From the NCBI GenBank assembly GCA_942492115.1, contig CALODL010000021.1:334616-398615 (forward strand): a stretch of 64,000 nucleotides of DNA, written 5' to 3'. Under the pieces are notes generated by a model that worked only from the letters and a program-made list of their open reading frames with translations, had not been told where the DNA came from and made no database searches. Of this stretch, positions 45,831-54,865 are shown piece after piece (the first letter of the stretch is position 1; every line of letters starts with the position of its first letter). Position numbers and translations under genes: made by a program. Source of the DNA: CALODL01 sp942492115. GTDB lineage: Bacteria > Planctomycetota > Phycisphaerae > UBA1845 > CAIVHJ01.

Positions 45831-46445
45831 TCAATTGTCGCCCCACGACTCCTTGAGCTTATCGACGCTCACGAAAATGTGCTGTTCGCGCAACTTGGCA
45901 GCGTACTTAGCCGGGTCCTTCTTGAACTTGTCAGCACACGGCGCACAACACAGGTAAATGGTTTGGCCGGTGGGTAACGCCATCGACGCATCGGGAGCAA
46001 TTTCCCCATCCATCACCGGGCAGCGGGTTTGATACGTGTAGGAGTTGGCCAGTTTGGCCGCATATTTGGCCGGCTCCCCTTTGAATTTCTCCACACACCC
46101 ACCGCAACAGAAGCTCACCTGGCTGCCGTCGTGATCAAGCGTCACCTTGGGATCGGTCGCGTTACCCGACACGGGGCACAGAACCTGAACCTTGGGCAGT
46201 GTCGCGAGAACCTTGCGTTGGGCTTCGATCTTGGCTGCATACTTGTCGGGATTCTTGTTGTACTTCTTGATGCAGCCATCGCAACAAAAGAACGCTGGCC
46301 CATCGGGCGTCTCGACCGCAAGCGTAAAGTCAATCGGCTCGCCCATCAGCGGGCACAGCAGCGGCGGCATGGGCTTGGCTGGCTCATCGCCAGCAGGCGC
46401 CACTGACAGGGTGAGGGCCGACAGGGTCATCATCAATATACTCAT
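45831..46445 (-). CDS. Exported protein with three YHS-like CCxxC domains
   Basis: 204 residues from ATG 46445. Signal peptide MSILMMTLSALTLSVAPA. Three repeats follow: CPLMGEPIDF with FCCDGCIKKYNKNPDKYAAK; CPVSGNATDPKV with FCCGGCVEKFKGEPAKYAAK; and CPVMDGEIAPDAS with LCCAPCADKFKKDPAKYAAK. The pattern C-P-(L/V)-x...CCxxC..K(F/Y)..(D/E)P.KY is YHS/TRASH-like and points to metal handling outside the cytoplasm. The C-terminus is VDKLKESWGDN. Confidence 0.75.
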   Translation of the reverse strand: MSILMMTLSALTLSVAPAGDEPAKPMPPLLCPLMGEPIDFTLAVETPDGPAFFCCDGCIKKYNKNPDKYAAKIEAQRKVLATLPKVQVLCPVSGNATDPKVTLDHDGSQVSFCCGGCVEKFKGEPAKYAAKLANSYTYQTRCPVMDGEIAPDASMALPTGQTIYLCCAPCADKFKKDPAKYAAKLREQHIFVSVDKLKESWGDN

Positions 46446-46592
46446 GTCAATTCGTCTCCATGATTTGAGATTCTGCAGGGTCTCCAGATGCAGGTTCAAT
46501 GCCTGGATACTGCAGATTACTGGCAGGACCTTCGCGTTACCACCGAATCGCAGGTAACAACTTATCCCGCTTCGCTCACCGTCGCTCAATAG

Positions 46593-46632
46593 ACGAGCCC
46601 CCGTGGCTCGATGGGGAGTCACGGGGGCTCGT
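46593..46632 (-). terminator. Stem-loop terminator after groEL
   Basis: Perfect 13-base arms (minus strand ACGAGCCCCCGTG, 46632-46620; CACGGGGGCTCGT, 46605-46593) with a 14-base loop, 37 bases after the groEL stop. The T-run is weak (CTATTG), so it may act as a 3' stabiliser as well. Confidence 0.65.
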
Positions 46633-46668
46633 ACGTGGATCCGTGCGGGTGGCCGCCACAACAGGTGG

Positions 46669-48354
46669 CTACATCATGCCGCCCATTCCACCCATGCCAC
46701 CCATGCCACCCATTCCACCCATGCCACCCATTCCGGGCGGTGGACCACCGGGAGAACCCTTGGCATCCTTTTGTTTGATCTCGCTGATGACCGCATCGGT
46801 GGTCAACAACAGGGACGCAACGCTTGCGGCATTCTGCAGAGCGATGCGTTCGACCTTCGTCGGCACCAGCACGCCCATCTTGATCATGTCACCATAATCG
46901 CCAGTCATGGCGTTGTATCCGAATTTGATATCCTTGTTCTCGGTCACCTTCATAGCGACGATCGAACCGTCAAGGCCAGCATTCTGGGCAATCTGCTTGA
47001 TCGGTGCCGACAGCGCCCGACGTAAGATGTCAACGGCTGTCTTCTGGTCACCCTTGAGTTTCTTGGCAATAGCGTCGAGGGCACCGTAGCACCGCAGTAC
47101 GGCTACGCCACCACCCGGCAGGATGCCCTCCTCAACCGCTGCACGACAAGCATGCAACGCATCTTCGACGCGAGCCTTCTTTTCCTTCATCTCGACTTCG
47201 GTTGCGGCGCCGACATTGATCTGAGCCACGCCTCCAGACAACTTGGCCAGACGCTCTTCGAGCTTCTCGCGATCATAATCGCTGGTGGTGGCCTCGATCT
47301 GATGTTTGATCTGTTCGATCCGTGCCTTGATGTCGTTGCCGGTTCCGGCACCTTCAATGATGGTTGTATTGTCCTTATCGATGCGAACCTTCTTGGCTGC
47401 ACCGAGGTCTTTGATGTCGAGGCTTTCGAGCGTCAGACCAAGATCCTCGAAAATTGCCTTGCCACCGGTCAGCACGGCGAGGTCTTCGAGCATGGCCTTC
47501 CGGCGATCACCAAATCCAGGCGCTTTGACGGCTGCAACGTGCAGGGTGCCCCGAAGCTTGTTGACCACGAGGGTCGCGAGCGCTTCACCCTCGACGTCCT
47601 CTGCCACGATCAGCAATGGCCGACCTGACTTGGCGACCTTTTCGAGGAGCGGGATGATATCCTTGATCGCCGAGACCTTCTTTTCGAAGATCAGAATATA
47701 GGGCTTATCAAGTTCGCAAATCATCTGCTCGGGCTTATTGACGAAGTGCGGACTAAGGTAACCCTTGTCGAACTGCATGCCCTCGACGAGATCAACGGTA
47801 GTGTCCAGGCTCTTGCCTTCTTCGACGGTGATCACGCCATCTTTTCCGACCTTGTTCATGGCTTGCGAGATGATCTTGCCGATTTCTGCATCCTGGTTCG
47901 CGGCACAGGTGCCGACCTGGGCAACCTGGGCGCTGTCCTTGACCGGGGTGCTCATCTGCTCGAGCTCGGCCACGACCGCGGCCACGGCCTGATCAATGCC
48001 GCGTTTCAGTTCCATTTCGTTCGCGCCGGCCGCGACATTCTTGAGCCCCTCTTCGAAGATCGCCTCAGCGTAGATGGTTGCCGTAGTCGTACCATCACCC
48101 GCAACCGTCGAGGTCTTGCTGGCAACTTCTTTGACCATCTGGGCGCCCATGTTCTCGTAGGGATCGTCCAGTTCGATCTCCTTGGCGACCGTGACGCCGT
48201 CCTTGGTGACCGTTGGAGCGCCGAACGACTTCTCGATCACGACGTTGCGACCACACGGACCAAGCGTGACCTTGACCGCACGAGCCAGTTGGTTGATGCC
48301 GCGGCGAATCGCGTCGCAGGCCTCCATATCGAATGCCATTTGCTTTGCTGCCAT
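46669..48354 (-). CDS. groL: Chaperonin GroEL
   Basis: 60-kDa chaperonin subunit. 561 residues. LGPCGRNVVIEKSFGAPTVT-type start (about 32), GDGTTTATI (about 86), the ALD-like catalytic Asp and VEEGILPGGGVAV (about 405) match the family. The C-terminal tail is (GGM)n ending GGMM, as in standard GroEL. groES is 60 bases upstream. No CIRCE element is visible. Confidence 0.97.
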   Translation of the reverse strand: MAAKQMAFDMEACDAIRRGINQLARAVKVTLGPCGRNVVIEKSFGAPTVTKDGVTVAKEIELDDPYENMGAQMVKEVASKTSTVAGDGTTTATIYAEAIFEEGLKNVAAGANEMELKRGIDQAVAAVVAELEQMSTPVKDSAQVAQVGTCAANQDAEIGKIISQAMNKVGKDGVITVEEGKSLDTTVDLVEGMQFDKGYLSPHFVNKPEQMICELDKPYILIFEKKVSAIKDIIPLLEKVAKSGRPLLIVAEDVEGEALATLVVNKLRGTLHVAAVKAPGFGDRRKAMLEDLAVLTGGKAIFEDLGLTLESLDIKDLGAAKKVRIDKDNTTIIEGAGTGNDIKARIEQIKHQIEATTSDYDREKLEERLAKLSGGVAQINVGAATEVEMKEKKARVEDALHACRAAVEEGILPGGGVAVLRCYGALDAIAKKLKGDQKTAVDILRRALSAPIKQIAQNAGLDGSIVAMKVTENKDIKFGYNAMTGDYGDMIKMGVLVPTKVERIALQNAASVASLLLTTDAVISEIKQKDAKGSPGGPPPGMGGMGGMGGMGGMGGMGGMM

Positions 48355-48414
48355 GGAAGTATGTTCTCCTGTTGTGCAAGAAGGCTTTATTTATTCAGTC
48401 AACTCAAGGTGCGT

Positions 48415-48711
48415 TCAGCTCAGAACGGCCAGCACTTCGCTTTCATCCATGATGATGAACTCGTTGCCATCGACCTTGACCTCGGTGCCGGCGTAGCTGG
48501 TGAAGAGGACCTCGTCACCGGTCGACACCTGCATCGACGAGCGCGACCCGTCGTCGAGAAGGCGACCGTCACCCGTTGCCCGGATCACGCCACGCTTGGG
48601 CTTTTCTTTGGCGCTGTCGGGAAGCACGATTCCGCCGGCGGTCGTTTGTTCTGCATTCACGCGTTCGATGATCACCTTGTCCCCGATGGGACGGATGCCC
48701 AACTTGGCCAT
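48415..48711 (-). CDS. groS: Co-chaperonin GroES
   Basis: 98 residues from ATG 48711 with AAGGAG upstream. PIGDKVIIERVNAEQTTAGG with the mobile loop (GGIVLPDSAKEKP), VSTGDEVLFTSYAGTEVKVDG and FIIMDESEVLAVL match the family. It lies directly upstream of groEL. Confidence 0.95.
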   Translation of the reverse strand: MAKLGIRPIGDKVIIERVNAEQTTAGGIVLPDSAKEKPKRGVIRATGDGRLLDDGSRSSMQVSTGDEVLFTSYAGTEVKVDGNEFIIMDESEVLAVLS

Positions 48712-48864
48712 CTGAGGTCTCCTTGTATGTGTCCTGGCTCGATCAATGGTGCCGGGGGCCGGATGGACCGCCCCCTCGACCTCGCTGAAGCAAGGCCGAT
48801 GCCAATCGGCCAACAGACCCGCACTTCCGCAATCCCATGCCCCACAACGCAAAACAAGTCGGGC

Positions 48865-48924
48865 GGCGGAGTGGCCGAACGGATGCGGCTGTCAAACCGC
48901 ACAGGCTTCGCCACGGCTCTGCCA
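48865..48924 (+). other. Truncated tRNA-like sequence
   Basis: 60 bases. GGCGGAG at 48865-48871 can pair with CTCTGCC at 48917-48923 (one G-U) followed by A, like an acceptor stem. The middle has TGGCCGAACGG, reminiscent of a D-arm, and TGCGG-CTGTCAAA-CCGCA, reminiscent of an anticodon arm. No normal T-arm is present and the total is about 15 bases too short. Probably a tRNA remnant or chance; not called as a functional tRNA. Confidence 0.3.
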
Positions 48925-49087
48925 CATTGACAGCCAGGACTGGACCGTCAGGTCGTGCAGTCGTGCACCAGCGCGCCGCTCACCCAAAAACAGTCCCAGC
49001 GGAATGCGTACAGCAGCACCGTAATACCCCTGGGCCTCTAAGGCGAATGAGGCGAAGGATTTCGAACGGCCGACGAATCGCGCGACG

Positions 49088-49115
49088 TTGACATTTCGAG
49101 TCCCACAAATACGAT
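49088..49115 (+). promoter_or_regulatory. Promoter of ispE-spoVG
   Basis: TTGACA (49088-49093), 16-base spacer, TACGAT (49110-49115), 29 bases upstream of the ispE ATG. Confidence 0.65.
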
Positions 49116-49144
49116 AACTTTGCTCGACTTTCCGAGCACCGTTT

Positions 49145-50032
49145 ATGACCGCCGCCAGCCCAGCATGTTTGTCGATCCTCGCCCCGGCGAAGATCAACCT
49201 CAGCTTGCGAATCTGCGGCAAGCGGCAAGACGGGTTTCACGAACTAGAGTCCGTGGTCACCAAAGTAACGCTCTACGACGGGATCGACGTCTTTGCGACG
49301 ACCGGTCCTGCGATCAAGATAGAATGCGACGACCCAGCCGTTCCCACCGATGCCCGCAATCTCCTGTGGCAGGCAGCCGACCTGCTTGCGTCACACCATG
49401 CTCTCCGCCACCCGCTGCTCATCCGGCTGCTCAAGAAAATCCCCTCGGAAGCCGGCCTGGGCGGAGCCAGCAGCGATGCTGCCAGCCTGTTGAAGGCTCT
49501 GAACGACCACTGGAAGCTGGGCCTTCACACCACGGCGTTGTCGGCCTCAGCGGCGAAAATCGGGTCGGACGTCGCAAGCTTTCTCTGGAGTGGACCGGTG
49601 ATCATGCGTGGACGGGGCGAGATCATCGAACCCGTAAACCTGCCGTGGGCCGGGTGGCTCATCCTGTTGTTCCCGCCTTTCGGCATCCCGACTGCCGCGG
49701 TTTACAACTGCTGGCGGCCTGCCATGGCGCGACACGACCGGCAGACACTGGCCTGCCTGGACCCCGGGATTCGTACCGCGGAACAGCTGAACGAATGTCT
49801 GTTCAACGATCTGGAAGAGGCGATCTTCGAAGTAGAACCAAGGCTGAAGGATATCCGCCAGACAGTGGAAAGGAGTAGCAACCGGGTGTTTCACGTTACA
49901 GGCAGTGGCTCGACGCTCTTCACTTGTTGTGACACCCACGAGGACGCGCAAGCCGTGCAAGACTTGCTGAACCGAGACACCGAGTGTTCGAGCCAAATCG
50001 TTAGAGTATTAACCCCCAGCGAGCTCAAGTGA
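49145..50032 (+). CDS. ispE: 4-diphosphocytidyl-2-C-methyl-D-erythritol kinase
   Basis: GHMP kinase of the non-mevalonate isoprenoid pathway. 295 residues. APAKINLSLRICGKRQDGFHELESV (catalytic Lys/Asp region, about 13) is diagnostic. The ATP loop is IPSEAGLGGASSDAASLLKAL (about 98), DVASFLWSGPVIMRGRGE follows (usually DVPFF) and VTGSGSTLFTC lies near 252. It is followed 9 bases later by spoVG, a pairing common in several phyla. Confidence 0.93.
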   Translation: MTAASPACLSILAPAKINLSLRICGKRQDGFHELESVVTKVTLYDGIDVFATTGPAIKIECDDPAVPTDARNLLWQAADLLASHHALRHPLLIRLLKKIPSEAGLGGASSDAASLLKALNDHWKLGLHTTALSASAAKIGSDVASFLWSGPVIMRGRGEIIEPVNLPWAGWLILLFPPFGIPTAAVYNCWRPAMARHDRQTLACLDPGIRTAEQLNECLFNDLEEAIFEVEPRLKDIRQTVERSSNRVFHVTGSGSTLFTCCDTHEDAQAVQDLLNRDTECSSQIVRVLTPSELK

Positions 50033-50041
50033 GGGAACACC

Positions 50042-50914
50042 ATGGAGATTTCTGAAGTTCGCGTGAAACTCGTGAACAATCCGAACGACCGCCTGAAGGC
50101 TTTTTGCAGCATCACGCTCGAGAACGATTTCGTCGTTCGCGACCTCAAAATCATCGATGGAGCCAATGGGACGTTCGTCGCGATGCCCTCGCGAAAACTA
50201 GCCGACCGCTGTTCAAAGTGTGGACACAAGAACCACCTGCGGGCACGCTATTGCAACGAATGCGGCGGCGCATTGCCTGAAAGTCGGTCGACGCGCCGGC
50301 GCGCCAAACTACATGCCGATATCGCACACCCCATCAACAGCGCGTGCCGCGAACGGATCCAGGACATCGTTGTCGAAGCATTCCACGAAGAGATCGAGAA
50401 ATCGAAACAACCCGGATACACCCCGGCACGTCTCGATGACTACGACGATTATGACGAGGATGTGCACATCGAAGAGCAGGTTGCCACGACGGACAATGGC
50501 AACGCGGAGCGTGCCCCCAGTGGCCAAGTTGCCCAAGTGGACGAGGTTGATGCTCCTCGCGACGATGTCGGTTGCCAGACCGAGTCGCATACTGCAAATG
50601 CGAACGGGCGACAGCCTCGAAGCAAGAAGGGTAGTTACGACAACGGCGAGGGCTACAGTGATCTCATCGCCGACCTGAAGCGCGATTCCACTGGGCGCCG
50701 TGATACGCACGACAAGCGTAACCGTCAGCCGGTTCCTGAATTAGTGGATGACGATGACCAGGTCGTCGCGATCGACGACGACGTCGATAAGGACATGGCT
50801 GCGGACATGGACATCGAACCAGTCCAACAGGAACCCGTCCCGAGCGAGAGCAGGCCAAGCCGTACACCCGCCGCACACGCTGCCGGTGACGACTTTGGAG
50901 CCGGCCTGTTGTAG
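50042..50914 (+). CDS. spoVG: SpoVG-family protein with inserted zinc ribbon and acidic tail
   Basis: 290 residues with a GAGGGA SD. Residues 1-55 (MEISEVRVKLVNN and onward to NGTFVAMPSRK) and about 95-117 (ADIAHPINSACRERIQ) are the two halves of the SpoVG nucleic-acid-binding core. Between them sits a zinc ribbon CSKCGHKNHLRARYCNECG (four Cys, about 60-77). After residue 120 comes a long, low-complexity, Asp/Glu-rich tail. SpoVG proteins are normally about 90-100 residues. I recall this insertion from planctomycete homologues, which supports the taxonomy. Confidence 0.88.
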   Translation: MEISEVRVKLVNNPNDRLKAFCSITLENDFVVRDLKIIDGANGTFVAMPSRKLADRCSKCGHKNHLRARYCNECGGALPESRSTRRRAKLHADIAHPINSACRERIQDIVVEAFHEEIEKSKQPGYTPARLDDYDDYDEDVHIEEQVATTDNGNAERAPSGQVAQVDEVDAPRDDVGCQTESHTANANGRQPRSKKGSYDNGEGYSDLIADLKRDSTGRRDTHDKRNRQPVPELVDDDDQVVAIDDDVDKDMAADMDIEPVQQEPVPSESRPSRTPAAHAAGDDFGAGLL

Positions 50915-50947
50915 AAGGACCACCGTCTTACACGGAAGTTGAATATG

Positions 50948-50980
50948 CTGCCGGTCCATTGGCGTGGACCGGCAGTTTTT
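50948..50980 (+). terminator. Terminator after spoVG
   Basis: CTGCCGGTCCA (50948-50958), 6-base loop, TGGACCGGCAG (50965-50975), TTTTT. Perfect 11-base stem. Confidence 0.9.
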
Positions 50981-51052
50981 CTATGGATACGACATCGGCC
51001 ACGCCGAACATACGATCCCCAATGGATGTCCGACTGCCCGGCTCCAGCTCCA

Positions 51053-51481
51053 TCACTCCTCGAGCATGGTCTCCATCTGGCCACGAATGAGTCGACAGAT
51101 ACGCATGAACTCGCGGCAGTCCTTGGATGACAGGACTTCGAAGTACTTGCGAATGCCTTCGAGGCGAGCGTCGCGGTAGTTCCTGTGGCTCTGTCGGCCC
51201 AACTTGGTCAACTCAACATCGATCTTGCGTTTATCCTGGGAGTTGATCGCGCATTTGATCAGGCTGGACTCGCGCTTTTCGAGCGAGCGAATGACCCGTG
51301 ACATCTGTGCAGGAAGCACGCCGATACGCCGCTGGATCTCCCCAACGGTCATTTTTTGGTTGCGCGCCAGCAAATCGATTGTCAGGAACTCGGTCTCGGA
51401 CAGATCCGCTACGCCGCGAGCCTTCATCCGGCTGCGGGTCGCCGCGCCAAGCACCATCATCTGAAACAGCTCGTCTGCCAT
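51053..51481 (-). CDS. MarR-family transcriptional regulator
   Basis: 142 residues from ATG 51481; a TTG at 51511 with GGAG upstream is an alternative. The winged helix spans about residues 30-95: LSETEFLTIDLLARNQKMTVGEIQRRIGVLPAQMSRVIRSLEKR in outline, with the wing in KRKIDVELTKLG. The signal it senses is unknown. It is divergent from the TIM-barrel-like gene at 51632, which it may control. Confidence 0.82.
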   Translation of the reverse strand: MADELFQMMVLGAATRSRMKARGVADLSETEFLTIDLLARNQKMTVGEIQRRIGVLPAQMSRVIRSLEKRESSLIKCAINSQDKRKIDVELTKLGRQSHRNYRDARLEGIRKYFEVLSSKDCREFMRICRLIRGQMETMLEE

Positions 51482-51631
51482 TTCCTGTCTGACCAGGCTG
51501 TCTCTGCCCAATGGGGTTCTCCGGGTGTGATTCTGGGGGATCTTACCTCAAGAACACCCTTGCTGAAACCAGTGATTGTCGCCCGCTTTGACCACGTGTA
51601 TAGTCCGGGACAGCCAGGATGGAGCTCGGTC

Positions 51632-52765
51632 ATGCTCAATTTCCATGTTCAATGTTACCCGTGGGATCTCGTAGACGAAGGGATCTCAGCTGCCCTCGAC
51701 AGGATATACGGCCAGCTCGGGGCCAATGGTGTCATCTTAGTCGTGGCCTGCGACGCACTGTCGTATATCAGGCCGCATGCGGTCGAACCGCGTGTGTACT
51801 CCGATGAAGGCGGTGTATTCTTCAAGCCGACCACGGAACGCTATGACAGTACCCGCCTGAAGCCGCCAACATGGAGCCTGCATCGTAAGCTGGACGTCCT
51901 GGCGGCGGTGTCCGAGGGCTGTGCTGATCGCCAACTTGATTTGCGTCTCGCGTTATGGCCTCTACGCAGCCGAAGACTGGTCCACAAACATCCCGAAGTC
52001 GCCCAGAAGAACATTCTCCATGCCTCGAGTCGCACGACGCTGTGTCCACAAAACCCGGACGTCCAAGCCTACCTCACTCATCTGGTCGAAGACTTGTCGG
52101 TTTATGACGATGCGTCAGGCCTCATTCTCCACGAAGCACTCCATCCACAGGCCACCGATACGACGGTCTCCCTCGGGCAACTCGCCAGGGTCAGAGAATA
52201 CCGCGAGATCCTGTCGACCTGTTTTTGCGAATCATGTTTACAATGCGCCGAGCGCGCCGACATCGATGCGCTGGCCGCACGGCGCGGCGCCCAAGTTGCC
52301 ATCGAACATATCTTCACCTGCGGACGGCCACAGCGAGACTATGAACAGCATGAACATCTTCAAAGATATCGCAGTTTTTTCGCCCGCCAAGTCGACGACC
52401 TCATCGGGAACATGCGCAAGTCTGCCGGGAAACCATTCACGGTCGCCCTCGAGGATGACCCACTGGCTGCGCTCGGGGGAGACACGAACGCGCCTCCAGA
52501 CGGGGTCGATCAACTGTGCCTTGATTCCATGCCTCGGGATGTGTGGTCGACCGCGCACCCTGAACGCGTCGAGCTGAGGATGAAGTTCGACAGCACGGGC
52601 CCGAGCGATGCTCAAATGGTGGTCCAGATGATCACTGGTGCGGCCGAGAACCGCCTGGCAGGCGTGGTTGTCTCACACTACGGTGCGATTCTGGAAGAAC
52701 AAATCGAATGGCTTCACCAGGGCATTCGCAATGCCCGGCGAATCAGCGTTCCGGCGAAAGGTTGA
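51632..52765 (+). CDS. Protein of unknown function, possible TIM barrel
   Basis: 377 residues from ATG 51632 with GGAG 7 bases upstream; the longer ORF back to 51356 is antisense to marR and rejected. The N-terminus (MLNFHVQCYPWDLVDEGI, DRIYGQLGANGVILVVACD) and repeated beta-alpha pattern suggest a barrel of the amidohydrolase or glycosidase kind. CFCESCLQC (about 197) could hold a metal or disulfide. No signal peptide. Family not recognised. Its end overlaps the convergent PDZ gene by 23 bases. Confidence 0.6.
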   Translation: MLNFHVQCYPWDLVDEGISAALDRIYGQLGANGVILVVACDALSYIRPHAVEPRVYSDEGGVFFKPTTERYDSTRLKPPTWSLHRKLDVLAAVSEGCADRQLDLRLALWPLRSRRLVHKHPEVAQKNILHASSRTTLCPQNPDVQAYLTHLVEDLSVYDDASGLILHEALHPQATDTTVSLGQLARVREYREILSTCFCESCLQCAERADIDALAARRGAQVAIEHIFTCGRPQRDYEQHEHLQRYRSFFARQVDDLIGNMRKSAGKPFTVALEDDPLAALGGDTNAPPDGVDQLCLDSMPRDVWSTAHPERVELRMKFDSTGPSDAQMVVQMITGAAENRLAGVVVSHYGAILEEQIEWLHQGIRNARRISVPAKG

Positions 52766-54689
52766 CGTTGAGGTCTGCCGTGAAGCCGTTCGTCGCTGTA
52801 CCATGCTGGCGGTAGGTCACACTCTCAATAAGATTGCTCATGCGTGACAGTTCGCCCATGGCCGCTCCAACGTTCATCAGTAACCCACGCAAACTCTCGG
52901 GCGAGTAATCAGGCAGAATGACACGCCGCTCAATGAGCTTGCCATCTCGCTCGATACGCAACTTGTGTTCGCCGCCTGACAACAAGGACTTCAGCTCCGA
53001 CTTGGCATCGTCCATCGACAACAACTTGTTGTCGAACCCCACAATGATGTCATCTGGCCGCACGCGCGCCTTGGCCGCAGGCCGACCCTCGAGCACACGA
53101 ATAACTTGAACTCTACCAGGCTCATGGTTCCTTAGCCGCGCCCCTAACTGAACCGGTGAATCGTTCCAATACCGCGCCAATTCCTGGTACCACGCACTAT
53201 TTAGCAAGGGCGAACCATCGTCTTTCAGGAGCCGTTGCCACGTGGCGAGATGGTTGGACATGCGCCGCAAGTTGGCGAACAAGCGAACCTGAGTATCGTC
53301 CCCGCCGTGCCGACTGTCGTTGACCCACTGTTCGAGGATGGGCAGCGCGAACATTGATCCAGCGGAACCGGTGGCCTGCGACACTGACTTGCGGTGCCAA
53401 TCAATGATTTCCATGGCTACCTGTGGCTCGCTGGCGATGATGATCTGATCCGCAATAGCGGTGACCGTCGGGCGCAAAGGCTCGAGCCGCCAGGTCGTAT
53501 CGAGACCGGCACTATCGGGCAGCTTGAACGTATGCAACGTGTGACCGCGATGACCAACCTCGACGTGCTCGACGACGTCACGCCGTGCCCCGCGTTCGAT
53601 GCGCATATGATTGGCCGCCGCCTGCCCGATCCCAACAATGGTCTCGACCGCCCATGCTGCATCGCCCGCTTCGAAGAAAATAGCCACGCGCGGTCGCCCG
53701 GGCTTCGGCGAGTCGAGCATACACATCGTGAACCGAGGACCAATTTGACGCAAAGGCAGCTCGCCATTGAGGTCGGCCTCGAGCAGGCCCCGCACCAGGT
53801 GCCACATCAACGGAGAATCCCGACGAGAGATGAAATCCTGGATGCCCTCAACGAATGTCTCTGCATCGAGCAACCGGGTCCAGACGAACATGGTCTGCTC
53901 AGGAAGGAGCTGTAGTTGGCCAGCATGAACGGCGTTAGGCAATGGCAATTCGTGACGGGATCGACGAGCATTGATATGACAACGTACCTGACGCGGGCCA
54001 AGGTGCCCTTCGACCATCCCAAAGGTCAATGCAGGTAGCCAGCGTGGGCGGAAGCGCTGCCATCGATCATCCCGTCCCTGACGAACGGCCCATGGCTCGT
54101 CAAAAAACAACAAGAAAGAGGCGTCTACGTCAACGTCCTTGACGGCACCGATGAAACGTTCATCGTCGTGCAAGCTCAACTTCTTGTCGTCCCCAAGAAG
54201 AGCAACGGTCAGTTCAAAAATCTGGGATTCCGGACCCAGTTCATCGAAAATGAACACCGTACCGTTGGTCGCCATCCAGCGCCGCGCGCCGATGCGGTAT
54301 CGGCGCACACCATCTCGTTCACTATGTGGCGGGCGCGTCGTGATACCGAGGTAACGACTGAACGCGGTTGCATCGCGTGGCACACACAGCATGACCGCCT
54401 GAGTATGTTGTCTCCAGCTGGCCGCCATGAACGCGACGTCGTCGACGTGTTCGAACAGGGCATCGTCCGCCTGACCGGGATCACTTATGGATCCCAGGAT
54501 GGTCTGCCATTTGGCCCGATCGGAGACGCGCATGTAGAAACCCGCTTCGATTGGAACGTGCTGAGCCAAAGGTTCGAGCGGGGGTTCAAAAGCACGGATG
54601 ACCGGACCGACCTGTTCCTGCGCATGGGCCGGCGTAATCGCCGCCGAACCGCCATATCCAATAAGGACAATCAAGCCTGCAGAAAGCAA
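52743..54689 (-). CDS. Secreted PDZ-domain protein
   Basis: 648 residues from TTG 54689, with a signal peptide (LSAGLIVLIGYGGSAAITPAHAQ). No protease triad is visible. A long domain of unknown type (about 40-520) precedes a PDZ domain near residues 530-610 (VQVIRVLEGRPAAKARVRPDDIIVGFD; LRIERDGKLIERRVIL). The start has no SD and lies close to a suspected assembly junction, so the 5' end may be truncated or frameshifted. Confidence 0.7.
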   Translation of the reverse strand: MLSAGLIVLIGYGGSAAITPAHAQEQVGPVIRAFEPPLEPLAQHVPIEAGFYMRVSDRAKWQTILGSISDPGQADDALFEHVDDVAFMAASWRQHTQAVMLCVPRDATAFSRYLGITTRPPHSERDGVRRYRIGARRWMATNGTVFIFDELGPESQIFELTVALLGDDKKLSLHDDERFIGAVKDVDVDASFLLFFDEPWAVRQGRDDRWQRFRPRWLPALTFGMVEGHLGPRQVRCHINARRSRHELPLPNAVHAGQLQLLPEQTMFVWTRLLDAETFVEGIQDFISRRDSPLMWHLVRGLLEADLNGELPLRQIGPRFTMCMLDSPKPGRPRVAIFFEAGDAAWAVETIVGIGQAAANHMRIERGARRDVVEHVEVGHRGHTLHTFKLPDSAGLDTTWRLEPLRPTVTAIADQIIIASEPQVAMEIIDWHRKSVSQATGSAGSMFALPILEQWVNDSRHGGDDTQVRLFANLRRMSNHLATWQRLLKDDGSPLLNSAWYQELARYWNDSPVQLGARLRNHEPGRVQVIRVLEGRPAAKARVRPDDIIVGFDNKLLSMDDAKSELKSLLSGGEHKLRIERDGKLIERRVILPDYSPESLRGLLMNVGAAMGELSRMSNLIESVTYRQHGTATNGFTADLNVNLSPER

Positions 54690-54865
54690 TGTTGGTTCGA
54701 GAAGACGTGGCGGTCATCGTAAATGCTCCCCGTGTCAATGCGATTGTCTTTTTGGTTTTTTATGGCTGGCACCATGCCAAATACGCGATTGAAAATAGTA
54801 TGATTGAACGATTAACCGATGAGCCGCGTTCAAAATCCGGCTCCACTATGGCACAAAGATGGCGC
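54690..54865. other. Junction between planctomycete-like and alphaproteobacterial-like sequence
   Basis: 176 bases. The right half (about 54748-54830) is AT-rich and ends in front of a recX-like ORF. The organism-like signature changes here: upstream genes fit the main segment, downstream genes form a Sphingomonadales-like order and become frameshift-rich. The exact breakpoint cannot be set by eye. Confidence 0.5.

Noticed and set aside
46680..46745. Short tandem repeat (GGM codons) considered as a mobile or CRISPR-like repeat
   Set aside because: It is the normal Gly-Gly-Met tail of GroEL. No CRISPR array was seen anywhere in the window.
48712..48860. CIRCE operator upstream of groES
   Set aside because: No TTAGCACTC/GAGTGCTAA pair is visible upstream of groES.
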